DNA of 64,000 bases from Lachnospiraceae bacterium (GTDB taxonomy: Bacteria > Bacillota > Clostridia > Lachnospirales > Lachnospiraceae). The position numbers and the translations under genes were made by a program. The stretch's first letter is position 1; the number at the start of each line of letters is the position of its first letter. The DNA lies in the NCBI GenBank assembly GCA_017521195.1, contig JAFXGP010000028.1, forward strand, positions 1-64,000, read 5' to 3'. Under the pieces are notes generated by a model, which was given only the letters and a program-made list of their open reading frames with translations, was not told the origin of the DNA and made no database searches. Positions 47,410 through 56,900 of the stretch are shown piece after piece.

Positions 47410-47546
47410 ATATCTATCCTCTCAACAATTTATACTATTGTTCTCGCATGTAAGAATAATATACACACATCCTCATCTGTTGTAAATTTTATCATAACTC
47501 CTAATTTTTGTTAATATCTTTTTCTCATTTTATAGATACGCATCTA

Positions 47547-47576
47547 TTGACAAAAATCCTTGTTTTCCTTTATCGT
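47547..47576 (+). promoter_or_regulatory. Possible promoter of the pseudouridine synthase gene
   Basis: TTGACA (47547-47552) followed by TATCGT (47571-47576) after 18 bases. The -35 is perfect but the -10 is poor. Confidence 0.4.
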
Positions 47577-47617
47577 TAAGAAAGCTTTAGATTATCCGTT
47601 AAGGAGTAATTAATACT

Positions 47618-48517
47618 ATGAATCGAAAATTATCTTTTATTATTTCTGAGGAAAATTCAAATATAACTATACATGATTTTTTGAAAAAGCAAGGCTTTTC
47701 ATCTCAAAACATTATAGAATTAAAAAAAATGCATCGAAGTATACTTATTGATGATGAATGGATGCATATGAATTATATACTTCAAAAAGGACAGCATCTT
47801 AACATTCACATACAGGAAACTACTTCTAATGACAAGATTCTCCCTATCAATCTTCCCTTTCCTATTATCTACGAAGATGAAGATTTAGTTGTAATTAACA
47901 AACCCGCAAATATGCCTATTCATCCCTCACAAAATAATTATGACAACACTCTTGCCAATGCTGCAGCATATTACTATGAAGAAATGCAACACTTACCTTT
48001 TATCTTTCGATGCATCAATCGTTTAGACAGGGATACTACCGGTCTTACCATACTTGCAAAAAATATGTACTCAGCTAATATCCTTGCAGGTCAAATGCAG
48101 AAACGTGAAATCAAGCGACTGTATTTAGCCATTCTGGATGGAAAACTTGATAAAAAGTATGGTACTGTCTGCCTCCCTATCGGTCGCAAAGATGGTTCCA
48201 CCATAGAAAGGAAAATTGATTTAGAGAAAGGCGACTCTGCCATAACTCACTATTATCGTTTAAAAGAAACTGACAACTATACTCTCGCTGCCTTCCAATT
48301 AGAAACCGGAAGAACACACCAGATTCGGGTTCATATGGCCTCTATGAACACTCCTTTGGTAGGAGACTCTTTATATAACACTAAATCTTCTTCTGATGCT
48401 TTATCCCGTCAGGCACTCCATGCTTATCGTATTAGTTTCATTCATCCTATTACCGGAAAACGAATGAAATTCACTGCTCCAATTCCGGAGGATATGAAAC
48501 TTATTTTTCCCATATAA
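47618..48517 (+). CDS. RluA-family pseudouridine synthase
   Basis: A 299-residue RNA pseudouridine synthase with the active-site motif INRLDRDTTGLTILAK (catalytic Asp near residue 138), preceded by VVINKPANMPIHPS and followed by LETGRTHQIRVHM. The N-terminal part resembles an S4-like RNA-binding domain (TIHDFLKKQGFSSQNI...). The rRNA or tRNA target is unknown. AAGGAG lies upstream of the ATG. A bidirectional terminator follows. Confidence 0.93.
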   Translation: MNRKLSFIISEENSNITIHDFLKKQGFSSQNIIELKKMHRSILIDDEWMHMNYILQKGQHLNIHIQETTSNDKILPINLPFPIIYEDEDLVVINKPANMPIHPSQNNYDNTLANAAAYYYEEMQHLPFIFRCINRLDRDTTGLTILAKNMYSANILAGQMQKREIKRLYLAILDGKLDKKYGTVCLPIGRKDGSTIERKIDLEKGDSAITHYYRLKETDNYTLAAFQLETGRTHQIRVHMASMNTPLVGDSLYNTKSSSDALSRQALHAYRISFIHPITGKRMKFTAPIPEDMKLIFPI

Positions 48518-48549
48518 AAAAGAATGTGTAAAAAAACACATTCTTTTTT
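48516..48549. terminator. Bidirectional terminator
   Basis: A perfect 14-bp stem (48516-48529 with 48536-48549) bounded by runs of six A and six T, between the pseudouridine synthase and trpS on opposite strands. Confidence 0.92.
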
Positions 48550-48555
48550 CATACC

Positions 48556-49560
48556 TTATCTGATACGTTCAGGAAAACCAACTTTCTTCTGAACCTTTCT
48601 AAGAGTTTTTGTTGCATAATATCCTGCTTTATCAGCATTTTCCTTAATTACACTATCAATATAGGCCTTATCTTTACTTAATCTTGCAAATTCGTCCTGT
48701 ACAGGTTTTAATATGCTTACTACGGATTCTCCGACTGCAAGTTTAAAATCTCCGTATCCTTTACCTTCAAATTCTTTTACAGCCTCTTCCGGCGTCTTAT
48801 TATTGCATGCACAATAAATATCTAAGAGATTTTTAATTCCCGGCTGTTCATCACGATAACAGATACAACCTTCAGAATCGGTAACTGCACGTTTAAATTT
48901 ACGAATAATAGTATCCGGATCATCCATCAACAAGATACTTGCATTTGGATTTTCATCAGATTTACTCATTTTTTTCAATGGATCCTGTAAACTCATAATC
49001 TTAGCACCGGATTTTCCGATATATGGTTCCGGAATAGTAAACACATCCCCATAGACACCATTAAATCGCTGTGCAATATCTCTGGTAATTTCCAAATGCT
49101 GTAACTGATCTTTTCCAACCGGAACAACATCAGCCTGGAAAAGCAAAATGTCTGCAGCCATTAAAACCGGATATGTAAACAAACCGGCATTAATATTATC
49201 TGCATGTTTCGCGGACTTATCTTTAAACTGTGTCATACGATTTAATTCACCCATATATGTAAAACAGTTTAAAATCCAAGATAATTCTGCATGACCGGAA
49301 ACATGGGATTGATAATAAATACAGTTTTTCTTAGGGTCTAATCCTGCAGCAATATAAAGTGTTAAAAGATTTCTTGCACGTTTTCTTAATTCTGCCGGAT
49401 CCTGACGCACTGTAATAGAATGTAAATCTACTACTGAGTAGAAACATTCATATTCATCACTTAATGTTAGCCAGTTTTTTAAAGCCCCCAAATAATTTCC
49501 TAATGTTAAATTACCGGTAGCCTGCATTCCACTGAATAAGACTTTTTTTCCATCAATCAT
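48556..49560 (-). CDS. trpS: Tryptophanyl-tRNA synthetase
   Basis: Charges tRNA-Trp. The 334-residue class I synthetase has the HIGH-type motif TGNLTLGNYLGA near residue 15 and KMSKS in LKKMSKSDENP. The start is ATG 49560 (MIDGKKVLFSGMQ) with GGAGG eight bases upstream; the longer frame to 49590 is unlikely. No T-box leader could be recognised upstream. Confidence 0.97.
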   Translation of the reverse strand: MIDGKKVLFSGMQATGNLTLGNYLGALKNWLTLSDEYECFYSVVDLHSITVRQDPAELRKRARNLLTLYIAAGLDPKKNCIYYQSHVSGHAELSWILNCFTYMGELNRMTQFKDKSAKHADNINAGLFTYPVLMAADILLFQADVVPVGKDQLQHLEITRDIAQRFNGVYGDVFTIPEPYIGKSGAKIMSLQDPLKKMSKSDENPNASILLMDDPDTIIRKFKRAVTDSEGCICYRDEQPGIKNLLDIYCACNNKTPEEAVKEFEGKGYGDFKLAVGESVVSILKPVQDEFARLSKDKAYIDSVIKENADKAGYYATKTLRKVQKKVGFPERIR

Positions 49561-49663
49561 TTCTATATCCTCCACTAAGGTTATTTTCATAAAATCTTTT
49601 CTCAGTGTACCATTCTCCTTGTATCAAGTCAAGAAAGTATCTAAACACATTTTATATATGTCC

Positions 49664-50338
49664 TTATTCCTTTGTGTCCTCTCTCTGTTTTCCAAACATA
49701 TTTAAAGTTTTTGTCTCATCATCATAACTAAAATGAAGTGTATTGTTCTCTAATTGCTCAATACGACTTTTCAACTCTTCATTTTGCTGCTGCAATACCT
49801 GAATATTATTTTGAACTGTAGCTTCGACCTCCTGTTTAATATTGTTTTCTTCCTGCAATGCCAGAATTTCTTTTTCTATGAGTTCTATTTCTTTTTGCAA
49901 TTCAACCATATAATTTGTTAAATTATGTATTTCTTCTTCATTTGCAATATTTATATTCAACAATTCATCTAAATAATTATTGTATCGCATTTCTATTTCG
50001 TATATTCTCTGACTAAGTGCATCCACATTATATTCCACCGAAGCCATCTCATTAGATACTTGATTCACACTATTTTCAATTCTTTGAAAACTTCCCTCAT
50101 ATTTTAAAACCTGTTTATTCATATCACTAATATCCAGTTTTTCATCCAACAAGACATTAAAATCCTTACTTAATTCCTTTATATTTACCCCTTCTGTATC
50201 AGAATATGCTTTTATAACTTCCTCGATTCCTTTTTCAATCTTCACTCTTTGATTCTGATATAAAGAAAGTAAAGATGCTAATAAATAAGAAACTGTTCCT
50301 ATCATAAGGATTAATCCTACTATTTTTCTTCTCTTCAT
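49664..50338 (-). CDS. Single-pass membrane protein with long coiled coil
   Basis: A 224-residue protein with a basic start (MKRRK), one membrane helix (about 6-26) and about 170 residues of coiled-coil-forming sequence outside the membrane, rich in Glu, Asn and Leu (ALQEENNIKQEVEATVQNNIQVLQQQ). No enzyme motif is seen. A conserved-looking short C-terminal tail (FSYDDETKTLNMFGKQ) ends the protein. The upstream SD is weak. It may be a cell-division or envelope spacer, but this is speculation. Confidence 0.7.
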   Translation of the reverse strand: MKRRKIVGLILMIGTVSYLLASLLSLYQNQRVKIEKGIEEVIKAYSDTEGVNIKELSKDFNVLLDEKLDISDMNKQVLKYEGSFQRIENSVNQVSNEMASVEYNVDALSQRIYEIEMRYNNYLDELLNINIANEEEIHNLTNYMVELQKEIELIEKEILALQEENNIKQEVEATVQNNIQVLQQQNEELKSRIEQLENNTLHFSYDDETKTLNMFGKQREDTKE

Positions 50339-50718
50339 ATTTTTCTTAAATTAATAGTTATACTATATATTAAAACTCCTTTCTGTATAATTTTATGGTC
50401 ATAAAAATATCAGATCATAGTATCACCTGCCTCCTTTAACTTATAAATAATGGAAATATTGAAAATGAAAAAATAAATTTGAATTGTCTAATATGAATTA
50501 GAAATTCTGATTTGATTAAAAATGTCTTAAAGATTTTACTTATAATTTTGTATACCACAAACTCATTATGTTTGCAATATAGTTTATAAACATTTAATAA
50601 TGTGTTTTCACTCCATATAGAAATTGTTCTTTTATATAACAATAGGGTGATATCAAAATTGATATCACCCAAAATGCTGAAGTAAATCGATATATTAGTC
50701 AGTCAAAACTTTACCTCT
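50339..50718. other. AT-rich intergenic region with a perfect palindrome
   Basis: This 380-base stretch has no gene I accept. It contains very AT-rich sequence, a stretch rich in short runs of A and T, and the hairpin at 50645-50670. An open frame at 50436-50672 (minus) lacks a ribosome-binding site and starts within that hairpin. Confidence 0.6.
50645..50670. repeat. Perfect 12-bp inverted repeat
   Basis: GGGTGATATCAA (50645-50656) with TTGATATCACCC (50659-50670), 49 bases beyond the stop of the Cys/His-rich protein gene. It could terminate that minus-strand gene, but no T-run follows, so another role is possible. Confidence 0.75.
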
Positions 50719-51006
50719 TTAACTGTTTGACTTTTCTTCACATCCGCAAGTACGAGGTTCTACATCTAAATAGGGAAATTGTGCTCGAGGCATTGGTGGT
50801 GGTGTATGACAGGTATTGTTATCATTTTCATAATTACATTCACATTCTCTATCTTTTCTTTCAGAATAATTTCTAACTTCACTTCTGTTTCTCACACTGC
50901 ATCTGTTAACATTATCGCAAGTATGTTTATGGGAATGTCCATGACTACATCCACACTCATTCCCTCCGCAACAAAATAAAATAATGAGCAAAAGTAAACA
51001 GTTCAT
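50719..51006 (-). CDS. Cys/His-rich small protein
   Basis: A 95-residue protein with 12 Cys and 5 His, beginning MNCLLLLIILFCCGGNECGC and containing HGHSHKH, ECEC and CGCEE. The hydrophobic N-terminus (residues 4-11) could be a short membrane anchor or signal. The cysteine/histidine density suggests metal binding or a disulfide-crosslinked coat-type protein. AGAGG is well placed before the ATG, so it is probably real. I do not recognise the family. It is separated from DUF5662 by a terminator. Confidence 0.65.
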   Translation of the reverse strand: MNCLLLLIILFCCGGNECGCSHGHSHKHTCDNVNRCSVRNRSEVRNYSERKDRECECNYENDNNTCHTPPPMPRAQFPYLDVEPRTCGCEEKSNS

Positions 51007-51079
51007 AACTACCTCTTAAGGTTCTTTAAAATAATTTATTCATCTGTTTACACTTTGTGTTTGTCTTTTTTTAAATTAT

Positions 51080-51104
51080 AAAAAGACTCTTACCGAGTCT
51101 TTTT
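51080..51104 (-). terminator. Terminator overlapping the DUF5662 stop
   Basis: A 9-bp stem (51081-51089 with 51095-51103) whose 5' arm on the minus strand overlaps the stop codon of the DUF5662 gene, followed on the minus strand by a T-rich run (TTTTTATAATTT). Confidence 0.8.
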
Positions 51105-51711
51105 ATAAGTGAACACCATACTGTTTCAAATATTTTTTTACTAAAATAGGCCATTTATTTTGATTATCCCACATTTCTTGATTATGCAGAATTTTCTTTT
51201 TGATAAATAGCACCATCTCTTTTTCTCCATATTTATCCAAAATCAAAAGAAGCAATTCTAAAGTACTTCTTGTCTTAGGATGAAGAGGCGCATGTTCTTT
51301 TCCTAATTTATAATATTCCAAAGGATGATGTTGAGTATAATTATCTTTCGCATATACTTTGCTTGCTGCTATTCTATCCATAATCATTTCCAGAATATAC
51401 TTTACAGGCATAGGCGCGGGAGCCATTCCTCCTTCAATATCTTTTACACTATAATCAATCCAATATTCATAATGATGCTTATTACGCCCTTTATGATGGA
51501 GCCAGGATGCTGAATATCCTTTTTCTTCACGCTCTGTATTGTTTGGACTTCTGTTTCCCTGAAAAAATCTTGCTCCTACTAAAAATTCTGTTGGACTATA
51601 TTTAGACAGGTCATGGCATATTCCCTGTTGGTACAAACCAATAGAAAAACAACCTTTCATAACCAGCCACTTATGATAAGTAATTGTTTTAAAATGCTGT
51701 AAAATCTTCAT
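51103..51711 (-). CDS. DUF5662 family protein
   Basis: A 202-residue protein with HDLSKYSPTEF (near residue 33), SWLHHKGRNKHHYEYWIDY and a helical C-terminal half. This is the DUF5662 family, widespread in Firmicutes; the histidine/aspartate residues suggest a metal-dependent hydrolase of HD-like type, but activity is unproven. The start overlaps the amylase-like gene by 23 bases, with AAGGAAG six bases before the ATG, so translation is coupled to it. The two genes may work together. Confidence 0.82.
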   Translation of the reverse strand: MKILQHFKTITYHKWLVMKGCFSIGLYQQGICHDLSKYSPTEFLVGARFFQGNRSPNNTEREEKGYSASWLHHKGRNKHHYEYWIDYSVKDIEGGMAPAPMPVKYILEMIMDRIAASKVYAKDNYTQHHPLEYYKLGKEHAPLHPKTRSTLELLLLILDKYGEKEMVLFIKKKILHNQEMWDNQNKWPILVKKYLKQYGVHL

Positions 51712-53548
51712 TAAAATCTTCCTTACTTGCCTTTGCTGTAATTATTTTTATGGTTCTTGGCGGCATACGTAATTCTTTTTCATTTTCACCAACCCATTTA
51801 TCTTCCTGTTCCAAAGAAGTATCCAATAATAATTCCCATTTATGTTTCCCCGGAATATTGGGAAGAGCCAAGGTATTTTCCATCCAACTCATATTAAACC
51901 CTATATAAATATAGGTATAATTTCCATAATATAATATTCCGCCGGCCTCCTCATTGGATGCACTCCAATCTAATTTCCATGCTTCCGTTCCATGATAAGA
52001 CATATACGGATATTCCACACCCACTCGCTTAGCCGTTTGATCTTTTGTTTTCTTTATCAAAGGCTGTTCTTTCATAAAAGAAATCATTTTTCTGGTAAAT
52101 TCAAAATGCTCACGGTTTTTATCCAGTTCTTTCCAATTAAGCCAACTGATGGAATTATCCTGACAATAAGGATTATTATTTCCATTTTGTGTATTTCCAA
52201 ATTCATCCCCTGCCATAATCACAGGAGTACCCTTGGATAACATCAATAATGTTATGGCATTTCGCATCTGCTTTTCTCTGACACTTATAATATGTCTTCT
52301 CTTAGTAGGACCTTCCACACCGCAGTTCCAGCTTAAATTATTATTATTACCGTCTCTTCCGTTCTCACCGTTTTCTTCATTATGCTTGCGATCATAAGAG
52401 ACCAAATCCTTTAATGTAAATGTATTGTAATTTGTCAAATATACAATATTTCCAATCTGTTTTTGGCCATGATTCATAGCATGGAAAGCAGCCTGCAAAG
52501 AACCAACATCACCTTTCAAAAATTTTCTTACAGCATATAAATATCCATCATTATACTCAGCCAGATTTTTATATTCAGGAACATATTGATAATTATATAC
52601 ATCCTGCATAGGAATAAAATCATGCATAATCTTAGTATTAATTAACTCCGGCTGTGTTGCAATCACGGGAATCGGGATATTCACTCCCAAAAGACGTACA
52701 CCATCAATATGATATTCTTTAACCCAGTATTTAATAACATCTAATATATATGCTCTTGAAACAGTTTGCGGAAAATAGAACTGCATAATCACTTCAATTC
52801 CTGCTTTATGAAGTTCTTTTACCATATTTTTAAAAGAATTTACAGGATTCTTACCTGCACTGTATGATGCCTTAGGTGCAAAATAATATGCTTCTTTAAA
52901 TCCCCAATAGTTAATTTTAAGTTCCGGTTTTTCTTCCGGTGGAATCATATAATTTTCTTTTACATATTCCATGCTGAGAATCTTCGGTGGTTCTTTTTCA
53001 CACTCTAAAAATTCATAAGAAGGCATCAGTTCGATTGTCGTGATACCTAACTCTTTTAAATATGGGATTTTTTCAACTACACCCTCAAAAGTTCCTTTTT
53101 TTCTTACTCCGGATGATATATGCTTTGTAAATCCTCTGACATGTAACTGATAAATTATACTTTTCTCATAAGGATACATTAATACCTTATCATCTTCCCA
53201 TTTATAATTATCTATACGGATACCTGCTGAAAGACACTCACTCTCCGGTTCTCCCCATACCTCATTTCCAAATACAATCTTAGCATAAGGATCAACTATC
53301 TTTTTACCATTTTCACTATAATTATAAGTGTATTTAATCGGATCAATATCTTCAATTATTATAGAATATACATTTCCAATTTTATATTTATCATTTAATA
53401 TATACTCTTCAGCTTCACCCGTACTCTTATCATATAAAAAAAGGCTGGTCTCTTTTTTCTGATTTATTCTTCTTACAAATTGTACCGCTTTTTTACCAAC
53501 GATGGTTGCCCCCATTGGAAATGCATCGCCAATTCTGCTATTTTTCAT
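51689..53548 (-). CDS. GH13 isoamylase/GlgX-like protein lacking catalytic residues
   Basis: A 619-residue protein of the glycoside hydrolase 13 isoamylase/GlgX type: an N-terminal carbohydrate-binding-like region, then a barrel with NYWGFKEAYYFAPKASY, FTLKDLVSYDRKHNEENGENGRDG, SWNCGVEGPT and GDEFGNTQNGNNNPYCQDN. However, region II reads DGVRLL (282-287), so the nucleophile Asp is Leu287. Region IV has YN where HD is expected (374-375), region I has QFYFPQ instead of DVVFNH, and EPW of region III is absent. It is probably not a hydrolase but may bind glucan. The start is ATG 53548 with GGAG six bases upstream. It precedes DUF5662. Confidence 0.88.
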   Translation of the reverse strand: MKNSRIGDAFPMGATIVGKKAVQFVRRINQKKETSLFLYDKSTGEAEEYILNDKYKIGNVYSIIIEDIDPIKYTYNYSENGKKIVDPYAKIVFGNEVWGEPESECLSAGIRIDNYKWEDDKVLMYPYEKSIIYQLHVRGFTKHISSGVRKKGTFEGVVEKIPYLKELGITTIELMPSYEFLECEKEPPKILSMEYVKENYMIPPEEKPELKINYWGFKEAYYFAPKASYSAGKNPVNSFKNMVKELHKAGIEVIMQFYFPQTVSRAYILDVIKYWVKEYHIDGVRLLGVNIPIPVIATQPELINTKIMHDFIPMQDVYNYQYVPEYKNLAEYNDGYLYAVRKFLKGDVGSLQAAFHAMNHGQKQIGNIVYLTNYNTFTLKDLVSYDRKHNEENGENGRDGNNNNLSWNCGVEGPTKRRHIISVREKQMRNAITLLMLSKGTPVIMAGDEFGNTQNGNNNPYCQDNSISWLNWKELDKNREHFEFTRKMISFMKEQPLIKKTKDQTAKRVGVEYPYMSYHGTEAWKLDWSASNEEAGGILYYGNYTYIYIGFNMSWMENTLALPNIPGKHKWELLLDTSLEQEDKWVGENEKELRMPPRTIKIITAKASKEDFNEDFTAF

Positions 53549-53725
53549 TCTTTTCTCCATTTCTTCACACTATTAATAATACTATAGCATATTTTCTGAC
53601 AGTTGTGAAATATTTTGTCTTGTATTTGCTTTAGAATATTAGTAAAATATGTATAATCAAGTATGATTCAATATTAGTATTAATAAACTATGAATCAAAT
53701 TTTAATTTAAGGAGGCACCTTATTT

Positions 53726-54046
53726 ATGGGTAAAAATGATAATTTAGATGAAGAAATGACCGTTGAATTAAATCTTGAAGATGGTACTAATGTTACTTGT
53801 GCCATTATTACTATTTTAGATGTAGATGGTCAGGATTACATTGTACTTCTCCCATTAGATGAAAATGGCGAAAATGAAGACGGAGAAGTTTGGTTCTATC
53901 GCTACAGCGAAAATCCTGATGACCCTAATGAAGAACCTGAACTTGGTTTCATTGACAGTGATGAAGAATATGAAGCTGTTGCTGATGCTTTTGATGAATA
54001 TCTTGACAGTGTTGAATTTGATGAAATCATTGAAAACGAAGAATAA
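53726..54046 (+). CDS. DUF1292 family acidic protein
   Basis: A 106-residue, highly acidic protein with the DUF1292 pattern: MTVELNLEDGTNVTCAIITILDVDGQDYIVLLPL, then EVWFYRYSENPDDPNEEPELGFIDSDEEYEAVADAFDE. AAGGAGG lies upstream of the ATG. In related bacteria DUF1292 genes lie near ruvX and fur-type genes and have unknown function. Here it is a single gene with its own terminator. Confidence 0.85.
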   Translation: MGKNDNLDEEMTVELNLEDGTNVTCAIITILDVDGQDYIVLLPLDENGENEDGEVWFYRYSENPDDPNEEPELGFIDSDEEYEAVADAFDEYLDSVEFDEIIENEE

Positions 54047-54065
54047 TATATCTATTTAAAATCTT

Positions 54066-54102
54066 AAAACCCTGATATACTTTGGAAAGATATCAGGGTT
54101 TT
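54066..54102. terminator. Bidirectional terminator
   Basis: A 13-bp stem (54066-54078 with 54090-54102) followed by TTTTC, between the DUF1292 gene and the next convergent gene. Confidence 0.88.
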
Positions 54103-54122
54103 CTTGTTTTATTTAATTATGC

Positions 54123-54581
54123 TTACTGCCTATTGAAATAAGCAAGTCCATCCTCCGGATAAAAAAATGTACGAATATACCCGTCTATAGAAACAATTAC
54201 AAACCCATTGGTTTCTTCCAGATAATACACATCATCTCCATCCTCTTCTTCGATTCTATGTAAAGAATCCGGATTGTTAATAATCTCATTGGCAGCAGTC
54301 TCATAACTTTCGGCACTGTCAAATCCCATTTCTTTACCATGTTTCTCATAATGGTCGTTTAAAAGTTTTTTATTTCTGAAACAATAAGTAATCTCTTGTA
54401 TGAACTGCTCTTCTGTAACAACTTGATTCTCTGCATTTTGTTGCTCTTCTACTATAACTGTAGCCTGTTGCGGCACTGTAGTCTCTGTATCTGCAACAGT
54501 TCCGACTACCCCTGTACCGCCAAATAATATAACTAATATGGCTATTACATAATATAACCATGATTTCTTATTATTTTTCAT
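54123..54581 (-). CDS. Membrane-anchored protein with BECR/toxin-nuclease-like C-terminal domain
   Basis: A 152-residue protein. Residues 1-6 are basic, 8-28 form a membrane helix, about 30-55 are a Thr/Gln/Glu linker, and 67-152 form a domain with FRNKKLLNDHYEKHGKEMGF, SYETAANEII, DDVYYLEETNGFVIVSIDGYIRTFF and a YFNRQ end. From memory this matches the C-terminal toxin domains of polymorphic toxins of the BECR (Barnase-EndoU-ColicinE5/D-RelE) type. The domain is predicted to lie outside the membrane. No immunity gene is adjacent. The activity and fold are inferences. It starts after AGGTAGTA, convergent with DUF1292. Confidence 0.65.
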   Translation of the reverse strand: MKNNKKSWLYYVIAILVILFGGTGVVGTVADTETTVPQQATVIVEEQQNAENQVVTEEQFIQEITYCFRNKKLLNDHYEKHGKEMGFDSAESYETAANEIINNPDSLHRIEEEDGDDVYYLEETNGFVIVSIDGYIRTFFYPEDGLAYFNRQ

Positions 54582-54609
54582 AATATTACTACCTCATATC
54601 AATAAACAA

Positions 54610-54643
54610 GAACGGGATTCAATACTTAAAACTAAATCCCGTT
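54610..54643 (-). terminator. Terminator after ilvC
   Basis: A perfect 10-bp GC-rich stem (54610-54619 with 54634-54643) shortly after the ilvC stop, followed on the minus strand by TTGTTTATT. Confidence 0.8.
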
Positions 54644-54651
54644 CCACTTTA

Positions 54652-55701
<1,050 letters not shown>

Positions 55702-55739
55702 TTATAAACTAAGGTCTTGCCTTAAAAAGTTCTTATGTA

Positions 55740-56252
55740 TTATTCGTTATCTAAATCAAGATAAACAATATCATCTGTTCCTCGTCTTAAACCTGCGATA
55801 CCTGTTCTGGCAAGTTCTAAGATTTCATATCCTTCTAATAAACTAAGGAATGCATCTACTTTGTCCTGATTACCGGTAAGTTCAATAATCAAACCTTCCG
55901 CAGATACGTCTATAATATTTGCTCGGAAGATATCTGCTACTGCAATAACTCCCTGTCTTTCTTTTGCACCAACTTTAACTTTTATTAAAGCCAATTCACG
56001 GTAAACACTGGACTCCGGCTTTAATTCCTTCACATCCCTTACATCCTCCAGTTTTGCAACCTGTTTTTCAATCTGAGCAAGGATTTCATCATCACCACTG
56101 GCTACAATTGTAATTCGTGTAATTCTTGGATCTGCTGTTGTTCCCGCAGTAATACTTTCAATATTGTATCCACGTCTGGAGAACAACCCGGAAATTCTAC
56201 TTAATACACCGGATGTGTTATCTACCAATAACTGAAACACTTTCTTTTTCAT
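55740..56252 (-). CDS. ilvN: Acetolactate synthase small (regulatory) subunit, copy 1
   Basis: A 170-residue regulatory subunit with an N-terminal ACT domain (FQLLVDNTSGVLSRISGLFSRRGYNIESI), which binds valine, and the ALS_ss C-terminal domain (RELALIKVKV...ADIFRANIIDVS). It stimulates and feedback-controls the large subunit. The gene has its own promoter at 56302-56330 and lies directly upstream of ilvC. A second small-subunit gene lies upstream with ilvB. Confidence 0.95.
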   Translation of the reverse strand: MKKKVFQLLVDNTSGVLSRISGLFSRRGYNIESITAGTTADPRITRITIVASGDDEILAQIEKQVAKLEDVRDVKELKPESSVYRELALIKVKVGAKERQGVIAVADIFRANIIDVSAEGLIIELTGNQDKVDAFLSLLEGYEILELARTGIAGLRRGTDDIVYLDLDNE

Positions 56253-56301
56253 AATATCCGTCCTCTTTTACAACTTCTAATCCGTTGTTTTTTCTTTACT
56301 T

Positions 56302-56330
56302 AATATATCAACACATATACATATTGTCAA
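56302..56330 (-). promoter_or_regulatory. Internal promoter before ilvN copy 1 and ilvC
   Basis: On the minus strand a perfect -35 TTGACA (56330-56325) and TATATT (56307-56302) are exactly 17 bases apart, in the 116-base gap between the two small-subunit genes. It would drive ilvN1-ilvC separately from ilvB-ilvN2. Confidence 0.78.
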
Positions 56331-56368
56331 ATAATATCTCGTAATGTTATCCATAACTTATAGTTATA

Positions 56369-56854
56369 TTATTTTGTTTCACAACATTTTTTCAAAGCCA
56401 CAGTTCCGGTACGCGCAACTTCTACGATGCTGATTCCCTGTAACATTTTAATAAATAATTGTGTTCTTTCCGGAACATCACATACTTGAATAATCATATG
56501 AGTCTTAGAGATATCTACAATCTGAGCATTCATAATCTCACAATTTTCCATAATATCTTTCCGGTTGCCTTTATTATATTTTACTTTTAAAAGCATTAAT
56601 TCTCTGCTAATACTTTGTGTTTCTTCAAAAGTATTTACCTTAATAATATCAATCTTTTTATTTAACTGTTTTTCAATCTGTTCAATGGTTCGTTTATCAC
56701 CACTGCTTACAATGGTCATACAGGATACTTCCGGATCATCGGTTTCTCCTACAACCAAAGAATCAATATTAAAATTTCTTCTGGCAAAAAGTCCGGATAC
56801 TCTGGAAAGTACACTTGGACGGTTTTCTACCAAAACAGAATATATTCTCTTCAT
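56369..56854 (-). CDS. Acetolactate synthase small (regulatory) subunit, copy 2
   Basis: A 161-residue paralogue of the other small subunit: MKRIYSVLVENRPSVLSRVSGLFARRNFNIDSLVVGETDDPEVS starts the ACT domain, and RELMLLKVKY and VEVARTGTVALKK follow. Residue identity with copy 1 is moderate, so it is not a recent duplicate. The start is ATG 56854 with GGAGGAGAAGGG upstream; the longer frame to 56887 is rejected. It lies 46 bases after ilvB and is presumably the partner of the adjacent large subunit. Confidence 0.93.
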   Translation of the reverse strand: MKRIYSVLVENRPSVLSRVSGLFARRNFNIDSLVVGETDDPEVSCMTIVSSGDKRTIEQIEKQLNKKIDIIKVNTFEETQSISRELMLLKVKYNKGNRKDIMENCEIMNAQIVDISKTHMIIQVCDVPERTQLFIKMLQGISIVEVARTGTVALKKCCETK

Positions 56855-56900
56855 ATTACCCTTCTCCTCCAATAATTGCCTTCTCAACTTTGTCTGAAAT

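Noticed and set aside
50436..50672. Minus-strand open frame of 78 codons
   Set aside because: It starts at TTG inside the perfect palindrome, has no ribosome-binding site, and its residues are dominated by Phe, Ile and Lys as expected from AT-rich noncoding DNA.
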